A stretch of 64,000 nucleotides of DNA from positions 1-64,000 of the forward strand of contig WIXG01000085.1 of assembly GCA_009869945.1 (NCBI GenBank). The letters run 5' to 3'. The position numbers and the translations under genes were made by a program. This document shows positions 1 to 12,486 of this stretch, piece by piece. Every line of letters starts with the position of its first letter. Within the stretch, counting starts at the first letter, position 1. The notes below the pieces were generated by a model, which did no database searches, was not told where the DNA came from, and worked only from the letters and a program-made list of their open reading frames with translations. The stretch is from Mesaphorura yosii. Taxonomy: Eukaryota > Arthropoda > Collembola > Poduromorpha > Tullbergiidae.

Positions 1-1196
1 AGGCCTCCAGATCATCGGAAGTCGGCGTCTCCTCGTCCATGCCGCCAATATCCCTCCCGTGCATGTCGAGGATGCTGGAGCCTGGAGAGGAGTTGTGCAG
101 GTCGCGGAGGGTCGACTGTGGATGGTGATGATGGCCAGAGTGGGCCGGTGGGAGGTGGTGGAGCTGGGCACCTACGAAGATAGATGGAACGGCGACGTGA
201 ACGAGTGGAGCGCCATAATCCCCCGAAGGGGGACTATGGCGCTCGAATCCTTCACTCCGCGGTAGCGGCAGAGAAAACTATCGGCGCAAGCGCCGGACAT
301 CCATTCCGTTACAGCCGAGTATCCAACAGACGTGAGGTTTAAGGGGATTCTCCGGGTATAAGTTAAATTCACACGAGCAAATTAGACTAAATCGAACAGA
401 AGGACAAGGATTAAAAAAAAGTCGGAATTTGTTTTCCAAGTCCCTGAAAAAATTTAGCCAAACAGCCCATATCAAAGGAATTCCCAATGATCAGAAACCC
501 AAAGTCCAGAAATCGCGAAAAAAAAGTCGGGGCATAAAATTACGCGAACAACGAAAACCAAAAGAATTCTCGATTTTCAGGATTTCAAAGTCCCATGAGC
601 TCAAAATTACGCAAACAGCCCAAATCAAAAGAATCCCCAATGACCAAATTTTCAAAGTCCCAGAAATCGCGAACAAATTTCAAAATCGGGGATCGGAGAA
701 CAAATACACAACTCACCTCCTCCTCCCCCCTGCAGCATCCCATTCACCCCATACGCGGCCGCCGCAGCAGCAGCAGCAGCCGCCGCCGCCGAGTGGTGCT
801 GATGGTGGTGGTGGTGGACGGCGGCTGGTGAGGAGCCGTTCATGTAGTGCCCAGGCCAGTGGTGGTGTTGCTGCGTTAGTAAATGGGGCTGTTGTGTTTG
901 GTGATGGTGGTGTGACTGAGGTGGTTGTGGTTGAGGTGGTGGAGGTGGTGGGGAGGCGGCGACGACGAGTTGGGACTGCAAAGAGATTTACATGAAGATT
1001 TGAGATTCGTAAGCAAGAGTTATTTGAATCACACTGCAAAGGTACTCACCTGCCCCCACGGATCCCAGGGATTGTGCTGCGGGTTGTGGTGGGCGGCTGC
1101 CGCAGCAGCAGCCGCCGCCGCACTCTGCATCAAGTACTTCATGTCCTCTGGAGTCGTTGTTGTCGTGGAGTTGCCGTTCGACCGGAAGTCCATCAT
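1..1196 (-). CDS. vvl: POU class 3 homeodomain factor (POU3F / ventral veinless type), 5' part only
   Basis: Transcription factor of the POU3 class (Brn-1/Brn-2/Brn-4, Drosophila vvl/Cf1a), expected to bind octamer-like DNA in nervous system, trachea and ectoderm. Coding exons on the minus strand are 1050..1196, 717..975 and 1..171, all with GT-AG borders and phases that fit (0, then 1). The protein starts MMDFRSNG, has alanine and histidine runs, then HNPWDPWGQ, GHYMNG and YGVNGMLQ, which mirror short conserved blocks of the insect protein. The last visible exon ends DEETPTSDDLEA, the signature immediately before the POU-specific domain, so the DNA-binding half lies left of base 1. The first of two adjacent ATGs (1194-1196) was taken as the start. 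Class assignment is firm; orthology to vvl in particular is inferred from the N-terminal blocks and this junction. Confidence 0.88.
208..244. repeat. 37-bp near-perfect hairpin in POU3 intron
   Basis: Inverted repeat inside the intron between the second and third POU3 coding exons. The 10-bp outer arms (gagcgccata / tatggcgctc) pair perfectly; the inner 7-bp arms (atccccc / gggggac) have one mismatch; the loop is three bases (gaa). It could be a structured RNA element or a remnant of a small inverted-repeat transposon. It is much shorter than a usual microRNA precursor. Confidence 0.7.
376..690. repeat. Degenerate tandem repeat, units of about 70-80 bp
   Basis: At least three diverged copies lie in the same POU3 intron. 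The clearest pair is near 454-518 and 607-672, both carrying aaacagccca, then atcaaa, then cccaatga, and ending agaaatcgcgaa. A weaker copy around 535-600 shares aaaattacgc and tttcaaagtccca. The stretch is A-rich and carries no credible coding frame. Confidence 0.6.
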
Positions 1197-3679
1197 GTCT
1201 ACGATTGTAGCGAAGGAATCTTGTGTTCTTCTTAAAACTCTTTGGCGGAGTTACAAAACTAGGAAGCTGGAGTCGTTGGCTGAGGCATTCTTTTCGTTTG
1301 GAGAATTGGCGAGGTTCAATAATCGTGAATTGACAAACACGGCGAGTGGCACTCGCGAGAAAGACCTCACAATCGCACTCTCGTCGTTCCTCACGCACTG
1401 CGCTCCAAACGGCAACTACTTGTTGGCTGCTCAAACAGAGTTTTCAGAGAGTCTGCTGAGAGGACGAGTCGCTCGCGTGCGCTGGCTCCACCTCAGCGTG
1501 GTGGGCATTGGCTGTGCACCCTTTCCTATGCTGAGGTTGTTGAGCACGAAGATTTCGCGAGGACTGCCTTCTTTTTTTCCTCTCGCAATCATCATCGCCG
1601 GTGCTCTCGTTTCAATCACGCAGCTTATTTCTCTGAAGCTCACCTGAAGTGCACGTTCGCCCTTCTCCCCTGCCCCCTCCGCCGGCTGGGCATTGGCTCC
1701 GGTGTTCTGAGAGTGGGTCTCCATGGGGAGGGCAGTAGAATTCTGTGGAGCAAAACTTCCACGGGGTGACTTCCGGAGACTTGAGCGCGGTAGAAGACTG
1801 AGAATAAATTTCATTGTAAAGAATCAAAGAATTAGAAAAAGGTGGCTCAAGAATTTCTGGTAAGGAATCGAAGGATTTTTTCTGCTCGTTCAAATCAATG
1901 AGATCTCTTCGGGTCCTTCTAAAGGTTAAAACTCACAATCATCAGAGACCAAACTTCACTCCAAATCCATCTCCTTTACTGAATAAATTCTGCAGTTGTT
2001 TACGCTCTCGTTTAGCCGGTGTGTGTTAAATCGAGAGCATAAGTGTCGAACGATGAGGGTGTTAATTTGGATGCTCAAAATCTAGAGTGACTCACACACA
2101 CGTACACCTTCGTACATACTTAATTGCTTGCGTAAACCTGAGCGAAGAGAACCTTTACTCTAAGCTCAGCGAGAATGTTCTCAGAAAGACGGAGTCGACA
2201 AGTACGAACGCGATAATTATGAGCCGGCATGCACGGCAACAAACACCAGTTAAAGATTCTTTCCATTCATGCGTGCGAGGTGAGCATTAAAAGAGACGAG
2301 TCGTGAGCGTCATTCAGTTTTTGAGAAGAAAACGACTCCTAATGACTGTTAATTGCTACGGTGGTGATCTCCTCGGAAATACTCGTACTTGTACATAGGA
2401 CTCCAAAGACTCGGCTACAACCTTAATTGTTATTGTCATATCCCGTCAGCGAATGTACACCAGCGAAACAATGAGCGTCATCAGTACAAAGGGCCATTCA
2501 TCACGGCGACGGAGACGGTGGAGTTATGATTGTTTTGTTTTTGTCGTCGACGAGTATTTTTTTATTGTTTGATGGCACGGCAACCGGTCCATTCATGAGA
2601 ATTGTCTCTGTTTGTGTAGGGCCAGAGGTCTCTCTCTTTATATTATTGTCTCTCTTGCTCATAAAAATAATGGTGCTTCCGCCCTGTGCGAACGGAGAAC
2701 GAGCGAACGGAGGCGGCAAACAGCGAGCGAGCGTCGTCGGTGGACTAGCGGCTGGGTGAGAATGTTTGAAATATGCTAATACGGCAGAGGAGAAGAGAGA
2801 CACCGCTGCTAAAGAGCGGCTGCTCCTAAAAAGAAGAACTCCCGAGAGCCACCCGTCATCGCCCCGCCGCCGTGCGCATTGCAGTCGGGGTGCATTAAGT
2901 CATATTAGAGGTCGTTTCCAGTGATGACGACCGTGACTAAAAGAGGGAAGAGGGAGAATTTTGTGAGGAGATTTATGAGGTTTTGTCTCTGATGTTACGA
3001 TGCGATGGTTTGTTTTACTCCCGAGCCGAACTGGCAGAGTCAACTTGTAAAGAGAGAGTTCTGAATCTGCATCTTGTTCAGTGCATCTCACTTTACTGTT
3101 GGCACTCTTCAAATTATGAATTCAGCTCAGCGAACTGCTGCTCGGTTTGGGTGAAAATGAGGGAATTATCAGCGGTGCGACCTTGACCAGGAGAACGCAC
3201 GAGTGGGGAATGCAAATGAGGAGAGTTGGAAGTTGAATGAGTTTGAGTGCACCAGGACTACATAAGTGCTCAAAAAGTACCGGGAGTTGAATTGCTCCAT
3301 ATCTTCGACCCGATCTCCACGAATCTCTCCTCCGTCATCAATTTTCCGCCAGATCTGTCATTCCAAAGCTGATGGTGACGTGTTTGACAACTCACAAACA
3401 CAGAGTCGCTGTGGAGTGTCTGAATGGAGGCGCTCGAGCGTGAAAACTCGGGAATCTCTTCAGCATCGTACTGCACTTGCGATAGCGGTAGTGGCAAGTG
3501 GCAAGCAAGCAAGCAAGTGACAGCTTGGTCGTCTGTTGCTGTGGTGAAATTGCTTTCTCCTCCTCGTGTTTGTTTGGCCTGTCATGTTCTCTTCATTGTT
3601 GTCCGCTCTCGTTTGGGGTGACAAGTCTTCGTGATGTTGTTGTTCGGATGACAACAAGATTTAAAAGTAGAAAAGAGAA

Positions 3680-3699
3680 ATCAATGCATTTTTAATGGG
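3680..3699. promoter_or_regulatory. Candidate duplicated regulatory element, copy 1
   Basis: Twenty bases, atcaatgcatttttaatggg, are identical to 7211-7230. They contain ATGCAT (half-octamer, POU-like) followed by a TAAT-type homeodomain core on the same strand. Both copies are followed at about 20 bp by a gttttat block and preceded by gttgttgtt and gattta motifs, so the similarity runs about 100 bp with gaps. POU autoregulation is a reasonable guess only. Confidence 0.4.
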
Positions 3700-6600
3700 G
3701 CCACGACAACCACGAACAGTTTTATATAAAGTAAGGGGATTTACAGCAGTCTGATTGGATTCAGATTCTGTAACCCACGCTTCAATTCACCGAATAGTCT
3801 TCGGATTGCCGCTCCACCGCCATGACAAGAATTTAGAGAGTAAAAAACGAGGATTTAGACAGTAAAAATCAACCGGAGTAATTCCCGAACCACCGCCAAA
3901 TCAAATTCAAAAAGAACCAGTCGCGTCGTGTTTCCACTTGAATTGTGCTTCATTAGCAATCAGAGAAACAAAACAGCAGCAGAGAAAGATAGCGACGGAG
4001 GAGGGAGAAAAAGTATCGCAATTTCATGAATATTCAACGTTTTTTTTTACAAAACTTTCACCCGCCGTTTCTACTGCTTCTACTGCTGCTGCCACGGCAA
4101 CAACCGTACAGAAAAAGAACGTTATACGAGTTGTTAATGGGATGCTCGTTGATCTCTGCGGATATAAAAAGTCCGGTGCAGACGTCATCATCAGCCAAGA
4201 GCACTTGAGCTCCATCGCGATCGCAGTCGTCGTTTAAATCTGTTAAATATGCTAATGTTTCCATGGAGTGCTTGACTTTTTTTTACCTTCTTCCGGGATT
4301 TCGTGAGCAGCGTGCAACGAGAGCGGAGCGTGCAGAGAGCGAAAGCTGATGATGACTTTAACGTCAACTTTTTTCTCGCTGCCGCGGAGAATTTATCATC
4401 TCAGTCGAGAGAGAGACAATACACCGAAAGCAAGAGAGAGAGACGACTTTTAATGGTCCACGCGTCGTGATGGTGGAGATCGGTGCGGATATCATCGCCG
4501 AGAAAAGTATACGCCGGGCTCCGATGATGATGAATTTCCTCCGCTGCCGCACCGAGTTTAATGTAGCGTGTGTGCGTGCAAGCGAATGGACGTCGTTAAT
4601 GACGGGCTGCGCCCATACTCGATCGAGACTCCATCAGCATCCACCGTCCACCACCGCCGCTGATGACCGCTCGACGGAGATCTTCAATCATCTTCTCTCG
4701 AGTTGCGAAATGCCTCCGCACTCATGTAAAATGCATGAAGGCCGTGACGGAGCCGCCTTTTCTCATGGTAATTTTCTTTGCTGCCGTTCGAGGATGGACA
4801 AGAACCCTTTCGTAAGACTTGACTTGTAGACTTGTTTCGCAAGAAGCAGATACAAGCGCGAGTAGTTACCGTAGAAATAAGTAAGCGAAGAAGCGATCGG
4901 AAGATGGAAATTAATCGAACGCGAGCACACGAGAAGAAAATGTAACTCATTTCTTATGTATTTATACGGCACGATCCGATGGAAAATATTGACAAAACAG
5001 GACCACCGGTCTTTTGATATGGAAAACTTGCTGTTGCCAAGGAAGCTGCTGCTGACCACAGCGAAAGAAAAGAGAAGATCACAAAGCTGTTGACCAGCGG
5101 CCGGAATGGAATTACCTCAAAAGAGAAGCGTACGAAAATTGGATGGCCACTCGAATTCAGCAACCCCGGCCATTACGTAATTTATCTCCCCGCACATAAA
5201 AGTCAGCACCGCACTTTTATCTCCACCGAAGCACCCTTTTCTCAATACACGGCCGAATGATTGAATAACAATTCAGCGAAGGCGAAATACGAAGTCGAAG
5301 CAGCTCTCGAAAACAATACAAACAGAAGAGCGCAGCGCAGAAGTGCGGTAGAAAATTTACAATTCTAATTTGGCAGCAGAATAACATTACAGCAGCAGCA
5401 GCGAGAAAAGATGGATTGGATATTTACAGCTGCTGCCGGAGCAACGGAGAAAAAAAATATGTTTCAGCGGATGATATAATTGAATACAATTGCGGCGTGC
5501 AATACTTTCGCACTTTGCAATTCAAATGACGAGTCCATCCGGCAGTGGCCTGAAATGTTTGAGAGTTGTGCAATGCGAACGTTGCGATGGTGAAGGAGGA
5601 AATTTCCCGTGAAATTGGAATAAAAATCGCTAGCAATATTGAAAATACCTGAACGGCAGAAGTTTTGGGTGCGATTGCTCTTCTCAACCATTGCTTTTAA
5701 TCCCGCCGAGCCGAGCGGTGTACGCCGGATGGTTCGATTCTCAGGCGGCGAACAACCGAACAGTCGAGCAGTGATAATATTTATACAGCGACGACTCGGC
5801 CGTGTTAATCCAACCGTTCCTTTTCTAATGTTCGTGTAGGAGGACGACTGCCGTTGAAAGGCTGGCTGCTGAATATTCATGAGCACAGTCTCGGGAAAAA
5901 TTGCTGCTTCTGTACAAAAATTTACAATGCAAATTTTCTGCCGTGCACTCTTCGAGTTTGTTGGCGTTGCTCTTCTTTTTCTCTGCTATGGCAATAAAGC
6001 ACACGGAGCTTCTGTTAATAATTCATCGTGTACAGTTTTGGAGTTTACAGAGTCACACAATAAAGAGAGTAAGAGGGAGCCTCCGCGATTGTTGCTGGAA
6101 CGATGGCCGTGTGGGAATTTTAATTCGGTGGATTCGGCACGCACTCGCACTCGATTGTTTGAAGCTTCCGTTTCGCTGGAGTTCTCAGGTTGCATTAGAA
6201 TTTAGAAGCAGGTAGCAGCAGCAGCCTTCGATGAATTGGCCGCGTCGAATCGAATTTAAGACCGGAGGGGCACGTTTAATCGAGTGATTGAATGGCCTCT
6301 TTTGTTTCTCCGGAATGTTAATGTATTCAGTGGCAGCGTCGTTGCCACGGAGTTTGGGAACTGTGCTTTGATAGTTTTTCAATTTTTATTTGATAGCAAG
6401 AATTCCAAAGACTTCAGGTGCTCACTTGCACTTTTAAGAACGAAATGTGATTAATTTCCGCCAAATCTCAAAACTCCAAAAACCCTGACCAACCCAAACT
6501 GCTCCAAACCCTCCACGACTCCTTCAAAAATACCCGGAATCATCATCAAAAACTGCAGCAGCATCATCTCCGAAAACGAAATGCTAAAATATGTGCATCC

Positions 6601-7210
6601 ACAATTAATGAAGTCTCCCTTCTACAGCAAAGTTCCGCCCGCCTCCTAAAATGTGCAGCGCCGCATTAGAATTTAATCCATATTCAAGAGCTTTCATAGA
6701 CGCATCGTACTTGTTCATGCACATTCATTAGAATACGATTACAAGAGAGTAGTGCTGCGATTGCTGTTTGGTGGTTGATTTTCGGGGTGAGTTTGTGAGT
6801 TGCTTGGTTGTTGCTGTGGTGAAAGCAACGTGCATGCTTTCTCTCGCCGAGACAGAAACAAGTGAAATGTAAGAGTTGAAGAAGGGGTTGAGAAATCCCA
6901 CGCGCTGCTACCATTACTGCCACGACATTTTTTTTCTCAAAGGCAGAGAAAACTTTCTTCCACTCAATTTGAATTGCTAAAATCCGCGCCAGCTTGCTTA
7001 TATTAAAACAGGCGGGATTCTAAAATCATCGCTTCAAGAAAAGTCCATAAGCTTCACATCACCAAAGAGAGCATACACGCATTATAATTCAATCTCACGT
7101 GCCATAACTCAGTCCGGTGTTTGGAATCCCCTCCGTCGATCCTCAGCGTGTATCAGAATAAAAATCCCGGCCGAGTTGTTGTTTCACAATTTGAGGATTT
7201 ACCGGGAGAT

Positions 7211-7230
7211 ATCAATGCATTTTTAATGGG
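7211..7230. promoter_or_regulatory. Candidate duplicated regulatory element, copy 2
   Basis: Exact second copy of the 20-bp element at 3680-3699, in the same orientation and about 3.5 kb further upstream of the POU3 start. The downstream gttttataaat block matches the gttttatataaa block of copy 1. No coding potential is seen here. Confidence 0.4.
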
Positions 7231-10200
7231 CTTGCGATGAGAGATTCTAGTTTTATAAATAATGTCATCGGAGGAGAGATTCTGTTTGATCTTTTCGAGG
7301 TGGCGACTGCAGAAGAGCACAAACGCTGTTGTCGTAGTACGGAATTAAAAGCCCGTCGCCGCTGCGAGAGTGTCAATTCTCAAGGGAGCTTATTTACTTC
7401 ACACCCAGCAAAAGAGAGAGAGAGATTTCTCTGGCAGCCGTAGTGGTCTTGATAATGGATCATCAAAAGAGTGAGAAAATAAAGAGGGACCTTGTTTGAT
7501 CGTTGACGAGGAGATATTCTCAGTGTGAAAATATGATATCAAATCACCGCCGGTCGTCCATCATACATTAAAGATATCTCGTCCTTGTTTTTGATGGAAA
7601 TTGGATTCCTTGACCGCAGAAGATTGCCGAAAAGATCAGAGAAGGCACGCGTGATTTCGTGATCTTATTACACTCGCCGCAGAGGTAGAATCCGATTACC
7701 ACACGTCTTTTGGACACCGCAAACCAGTAAAGGAAAATCTCCACAAGTGGGCAGACGACAAAGGGATGAGATTTCACGAGAAAAATACTAAAAATATAAG
7801 AATTCAAAATGTGGTGGCTCGTCGTCGTCGGGCGCCACAGCAACTCCATCCTCACACGGTTCACTTTCGTGTCATGACTCCATTCAACACACAAAACTAA
7901 ACAATGACACTCGTGTTCCATTCATATTTTAATTGCCTTGGTAATAACAATTATTCTAGGGTTTGGTGCAAACAGCCGTACACCTGTGCGATATGTGCAT
8001 CTCTTCATTCCTCGTCGTGGACAATGAACCCATTAAAAGCACGGCAATTTGAACAATGCTGTAGGAATTTCCAAGTCAAATTGGGTCTGGCAGTCGTAAA
8101 AATTGAGACTAAATTAGTGGTGGTTAATTTCTGTCAAATTCTTACGTGGGGAAACTCTTTTTACTCACGCAAGCTGCGGCGATATTCGACAGAATCTTTT
8201 CATGGGGTTCGGAATTCGATGGCAATCACGAATGAATTCTTCCAAATGTTAAATCGAGTTTAACAAGTTTGAAGAAAATCAGAAGATAAATCATCTCCAT
8301 GGTGGAATTCCAGTAGCAGCAAGCAGCAGTTTGAGCACGCCCCGTCTTCATTCCATCGCTTTGTTGCTGTAATCGAACAGGTTGCTATGATTACTCCGAT
8401 CACAATCTCATTCAGAAGAGCGGCAGTCCAGCAGCATCATTCGCAGCATCATTCGTTTGAACGAGTTGATTCACGCTCGAGTGGAGTACTGCGTACTCGT
8501 TCCATAAATCGTTCGCTCTCGAGACTTTGTAATTTCGTATTCGTAATGCGCCAGTGAGGGATGGAATTTAAAAGAGAGAGAATGTTGTTTGCCCGGAACA
8601 AAGTTTGACTTGCCGACGATCGGATCATCAGCAGATCCAGTTTTGCGACTTTTCGAATACGCACGGTAGCTGTGAAGTAATCAAAGAATAAAAGACAGGT
8701 AGCTGGGAACGCCTCCTCCTGGAATTGAAGCGGCCGCCAGTCGAGATTCCAGACCGGTGCTCCTCTTTTTTTTTTTAAAAAAAAGAAATACTCAAATCCC
8801 GTCCATCGCGTGGTCCATTACGACCGAAAATTAGAGCCGGGCACATTACTCACTCCTGAATTACTGCTCGGCAGCGCAAATTTGTTTACGGCTGGGTGCT
8901 CGCGTCCGATTCGATACGCAGAGCGATGGAAACGCAGTACACTGCAATAAATCAAAAAGCGAGCGGGCGAGCGGGGATGAGCAGCCAGCATAACAAAAGG
9001 CCCATTGTCCTCATTCGTGAATGATCTCCGATCCATTGTGTGCTATGACGACGGGGAAAAGTAAACATTTATCCTCGGTGAATTGTTTGTCCGGAACCGG
9101 CGTCTGAATTCGCAGTAGTTGTTGGCATGACAGCTCGCAGTAGTCCCGAGAGTTGAGATGTGACTCGGAATAAAAAACGTTTCCGGATATTCACCCCTTC
9201 TCCAAGTCGAGGATCGAGAAAATCGAGATGTGAATCTCTGTGTGTGCTCTGCTCGCTGGAGCGTTCGCTTTTCTAAAATATAGTCAAATGGGGAGCGGAG
9301 GAGCGTCCGGCTTACATGATTTTTCTTGGACCTGTTGAAGTGTGATCGTAGTTGAAGAGTTGCGTGCCAACATGCAGTATTTTTCAGGGTTTCAGCACCT
9401 TCTCGTTGTTGAGTGCAGAAGAGAGTTACGAAATTACAGGAGAGCAAATTGGAGTCAGAATTCTCTGCACTTGCATGGACTGCAATCCATCCCTCTTGCA
9501 CTTGCACTGAAAAAGCACTTGGCACTGGGAAAACGAGCATATAAATGAGAAAATTCCTCCGCACATTTAAAACTATGAAGAGTGCAGAGTTCAAGAATAC
9601 AGCAGGTGGTCCGTAATTACCAATCAACGAGGTTCGTGATTTATGCGTGCTTGAATTCTGTGTTGTTTCTATTTTTGGGGTTTTGCTCATTTTCTGCTGA
9701 GGATTTCTCAGAGAGACTGGAATCTTTAATATGGGAGTTGATCTTCATGAATTGACGGGGTGGACCGATCTTTTCTTGCATCGTCATTTTGCGCTGCGGC
9801 TACTGAGGCGTCATTCTCCGGCGAGCGTCGAGCGGCGGCAGTGGGACAAAAGAAACGGTGGATGAGTATCTCGAGGGAATCGGATCTTCAGTGCAGCAGA
9901 GGAGTTTGTCAACTGTCCCGACACAAGCGATGGAGCAGCGGCGCAGAAGGTTGACAGTCCGTCAGAGAAGCGAGGGTCGCTGAGAGACACAAGATGAAGA
10001 AGATCGAGATCCAAATCTGCTCGAGTCTCGAGATCGCATCAAAGAAAAAAAAGAAGTGCAGGTTGAGGAGAGAGAATGTTGCTTTGACCTCTGGCGCCCT
10101 TTACGCTTCTCTCCACTGCACGCAGGGATGAAGTGCATAATTCATCTCACGCCACGAAGAAAAAGAGAGAAGAACGGAGAGTCTGTGAGTCGTCCTCGTT

Positions 10201-11959
10201 CACCTGCCAGAGTTCAACAACGCGACGCAAGACGGGCGGATCGGACGGGGAAAGATGAGATGTGAGTTCATCAGCGAAGACGGTGGAGTGCAACATTGCA
10301 AGGGAGGAGAAGGGTTGAAGATCATCTTCTCTCGGTGGAGTCACGCTGCTCTCCACCACGTAACCAACTCAACTGCGTACATACATTTAAGTGCTACACC
10401 TGCTCCTCTGCTGCACTCTGAGAAGGGTTAATTGAGTTTTTGATTTACGAGCACCTGCACGCAGCGCAGGCGAGCATGCTGCTCGAGGAATCTGCACACA
10501 CGCGGTTCTCTCTCGGCGGACTGCCGGAGACCGTCGCCATCTGCGAGTGAGCCAGGGAAAGTAAGCAAAGGGTTATAATTAAAAGTCAGTGGAGATCGCC
10601 CCTTGTCGATGCTCACGTTATTGTTGCAACTCTCCAGACTAAACTTGAGAAACGAAAAATGCCAAATTCTCGAAACTTTGGCAATTCTAAACTGGACAAT
10701 TTTGAAGGCGTACGCTGTCGTACGATTTCGGTGAATGGACAAAGTCGTTGGAAATCATTTTGTGGGGACTTTGACGAAATGTACGCAGAGGGAATCACTG
10801 CCCTCTTCAAACTCTCCACTGAAGCGTAGTGGCTTTAATTACACAAACTATTAGAAATGAGCCTCACACGACAATAGTTATTCCTCGAGAGCTTTTATTC
10901 AGACATTTCTAAAGACTTCGGGCAGGCAAACACGACTCAACGTAGCAGAGATCCTGGGAGCTCGAGTCCAAGCCTTCGGATGGCTTCTGCGTAGGAAAAA
11001 CAGTGCATTTAAGTTGTAGTTGACTACTCAAGAGTCATTGTTGCATATCAACCAGCGCCCTGCACCCCACGTCTATCAGCACTTTCAGCAAGTCCACTGC
11101 ACCGCTGCTCGAGTTCCACTTCAGAGTGAGCTAGCCTCATCGAATTCGCCTTCTTTGGCCTGCTTCTTCACTAATTTAGCGTCCGCCTCCAAACTCATGA
11201 CTGTGATTGCGACCTGTCCAGAGCGACTGGGTCGTTGAGGACGAGTGCTTGGATGAGGTTGGCTGGAGGGGTGGACAGATTTTTAACTCAGCAGCTCTTA
11301 AATAATACCGGCACAAGCGCTCACCTTTGCTGAGTACTTGCTCCATCGTCTCGCTGCTGCTCGTGTCCATGCGTTCTTCATTCAAAGTTGGGCTTGGCTG
11401 GTCTACTGCGGGCAGTGCAGTGCTTCGAAATTCAGTGTGCAATCCACTCGTCGTACGAGAGTATAAAAGGTGATAAGATTGCGGAGAAATTCGCTGCTGC
11501 TGCCTCGACACGCAGTTCGCGGAGCTCGTCAAACTGCTGCCACCTCTCGTTGATGCCGATTGCATTCCAACCTAATTACTTTAATTACCATTCACTGGGC
11601 TCAACTGCAGTGATGATGAGACCACTGCAGAGGAATTAAGGTCGAGTCCAGCTGATAAGACTGGGCGCGGCTTGCTCGCGAGAATTGGGGACGGCGGGCC
11701 GTTCCTTTTCATTCACGATAGCGTTTTTACTCCGGGCAGAGTGTTATTTAACCATAACAATAATCAGCATTTGCTGCACGAGCAGCGATCGACTCTCGAG
11801 TGTTAAACGAGTATGGCTGTAGGCTAGAGGTCAAGACTGCATGAATTTGCCAGACAACGACCCGGAAACGTGCACGTAATGCGCACCACTCCGAAATCCA
11901 CCCCGATGAAGTACGCAACCAGAAAGAGTACAAGAAACTGCTCCGAACACTTAAATGGT

Positions 11960-11965
11960 TTTATT
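11960..11965 (-). terminator. Probable polyadenylation signal of tomosyn
   Basis: AATAAA on the minus strand, about 520 bases past the tomosyn stop codon. Confidence 0.4.
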
Positions 11966-12486
11966 TTCCGTCCTCAATTCTGTATACGGGTTTACACGCA
12001 CTCCTCAAGAGTAATTTCCTCCCTCCAATGAGAGTATCCTAACAATTTAAAGTGTGGAGGAGCACCGGGAAACGTCGCAGAAACAACGCCGTCAGCGGCC
12101 GTCGCCGCCACGAGCTGCTGCTGGAAGCACCTTCCCCGCCACGACACCAAAGAACTCAATGGGAACACAATATCACAATTTTTTGTCTTGTATAAGTACA
12201 GCAGATCATCTCTGGTATGCTACAGTTTTTACATTACGATGACTAAAAGGAGGTCTATCACGAACGATGAACGAGAAGATCACTCTAATCTTCAACAACT
12301 GGAAATTGTCATTCAAAAACGCCTTTTTATGTCAGTGTAAAGGCTCCATCCGAAATGTGTATGATTTGTGCGAGACATTCTCCCCAAAAAACATTGTGGA
12401 GCTATAATTATCTTTTTGGTTTTAGACTAAAGTTTTGTGTTTAGTGTACAGCACCCAACGAGTAGTAAATTTTGACTGCTCCTCTC

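Larger units (their letters stand above)
1197..11955. other. Long non-coding upstream region of the POU3 gene
   Basis: About 10.8 kb separate the POU3 start codon from the 3' end of tomosyn. I found no open frame with a recognisable family, no transfer or ribosomal RNA gene and no transposase. The first few hundred bases should hold the POU3 5' UTR and promoter. The rest has alternating AT-rich and GA/CT-rich stretches and homeodomain-like TAAT motifs. A large regulatory territory is typical of POU3 genes, so developmental enhancers are the likeliest content; that is inference. A separate entry describes the one duplicated element seen. Confidence 0.6.

Noticed and set aside
925-1647. 240-codon plus-strand frame
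   Set aside because: Antisense to POU3 exons; its composition reflects the reversed Ala/His codon runs and it has no family similarity.
8764-8787. Poly-T/poly-A palindrome-like run
   Set aside because: Simple homopolymer junction; no evidence of function or insertion.
9043-9690. 215-codon minus-strand frame in the POU3 upstream region
   Set aside because: Random-looking composition, no domain, no splice support, and it lies in a stretch otherwise free of genes.
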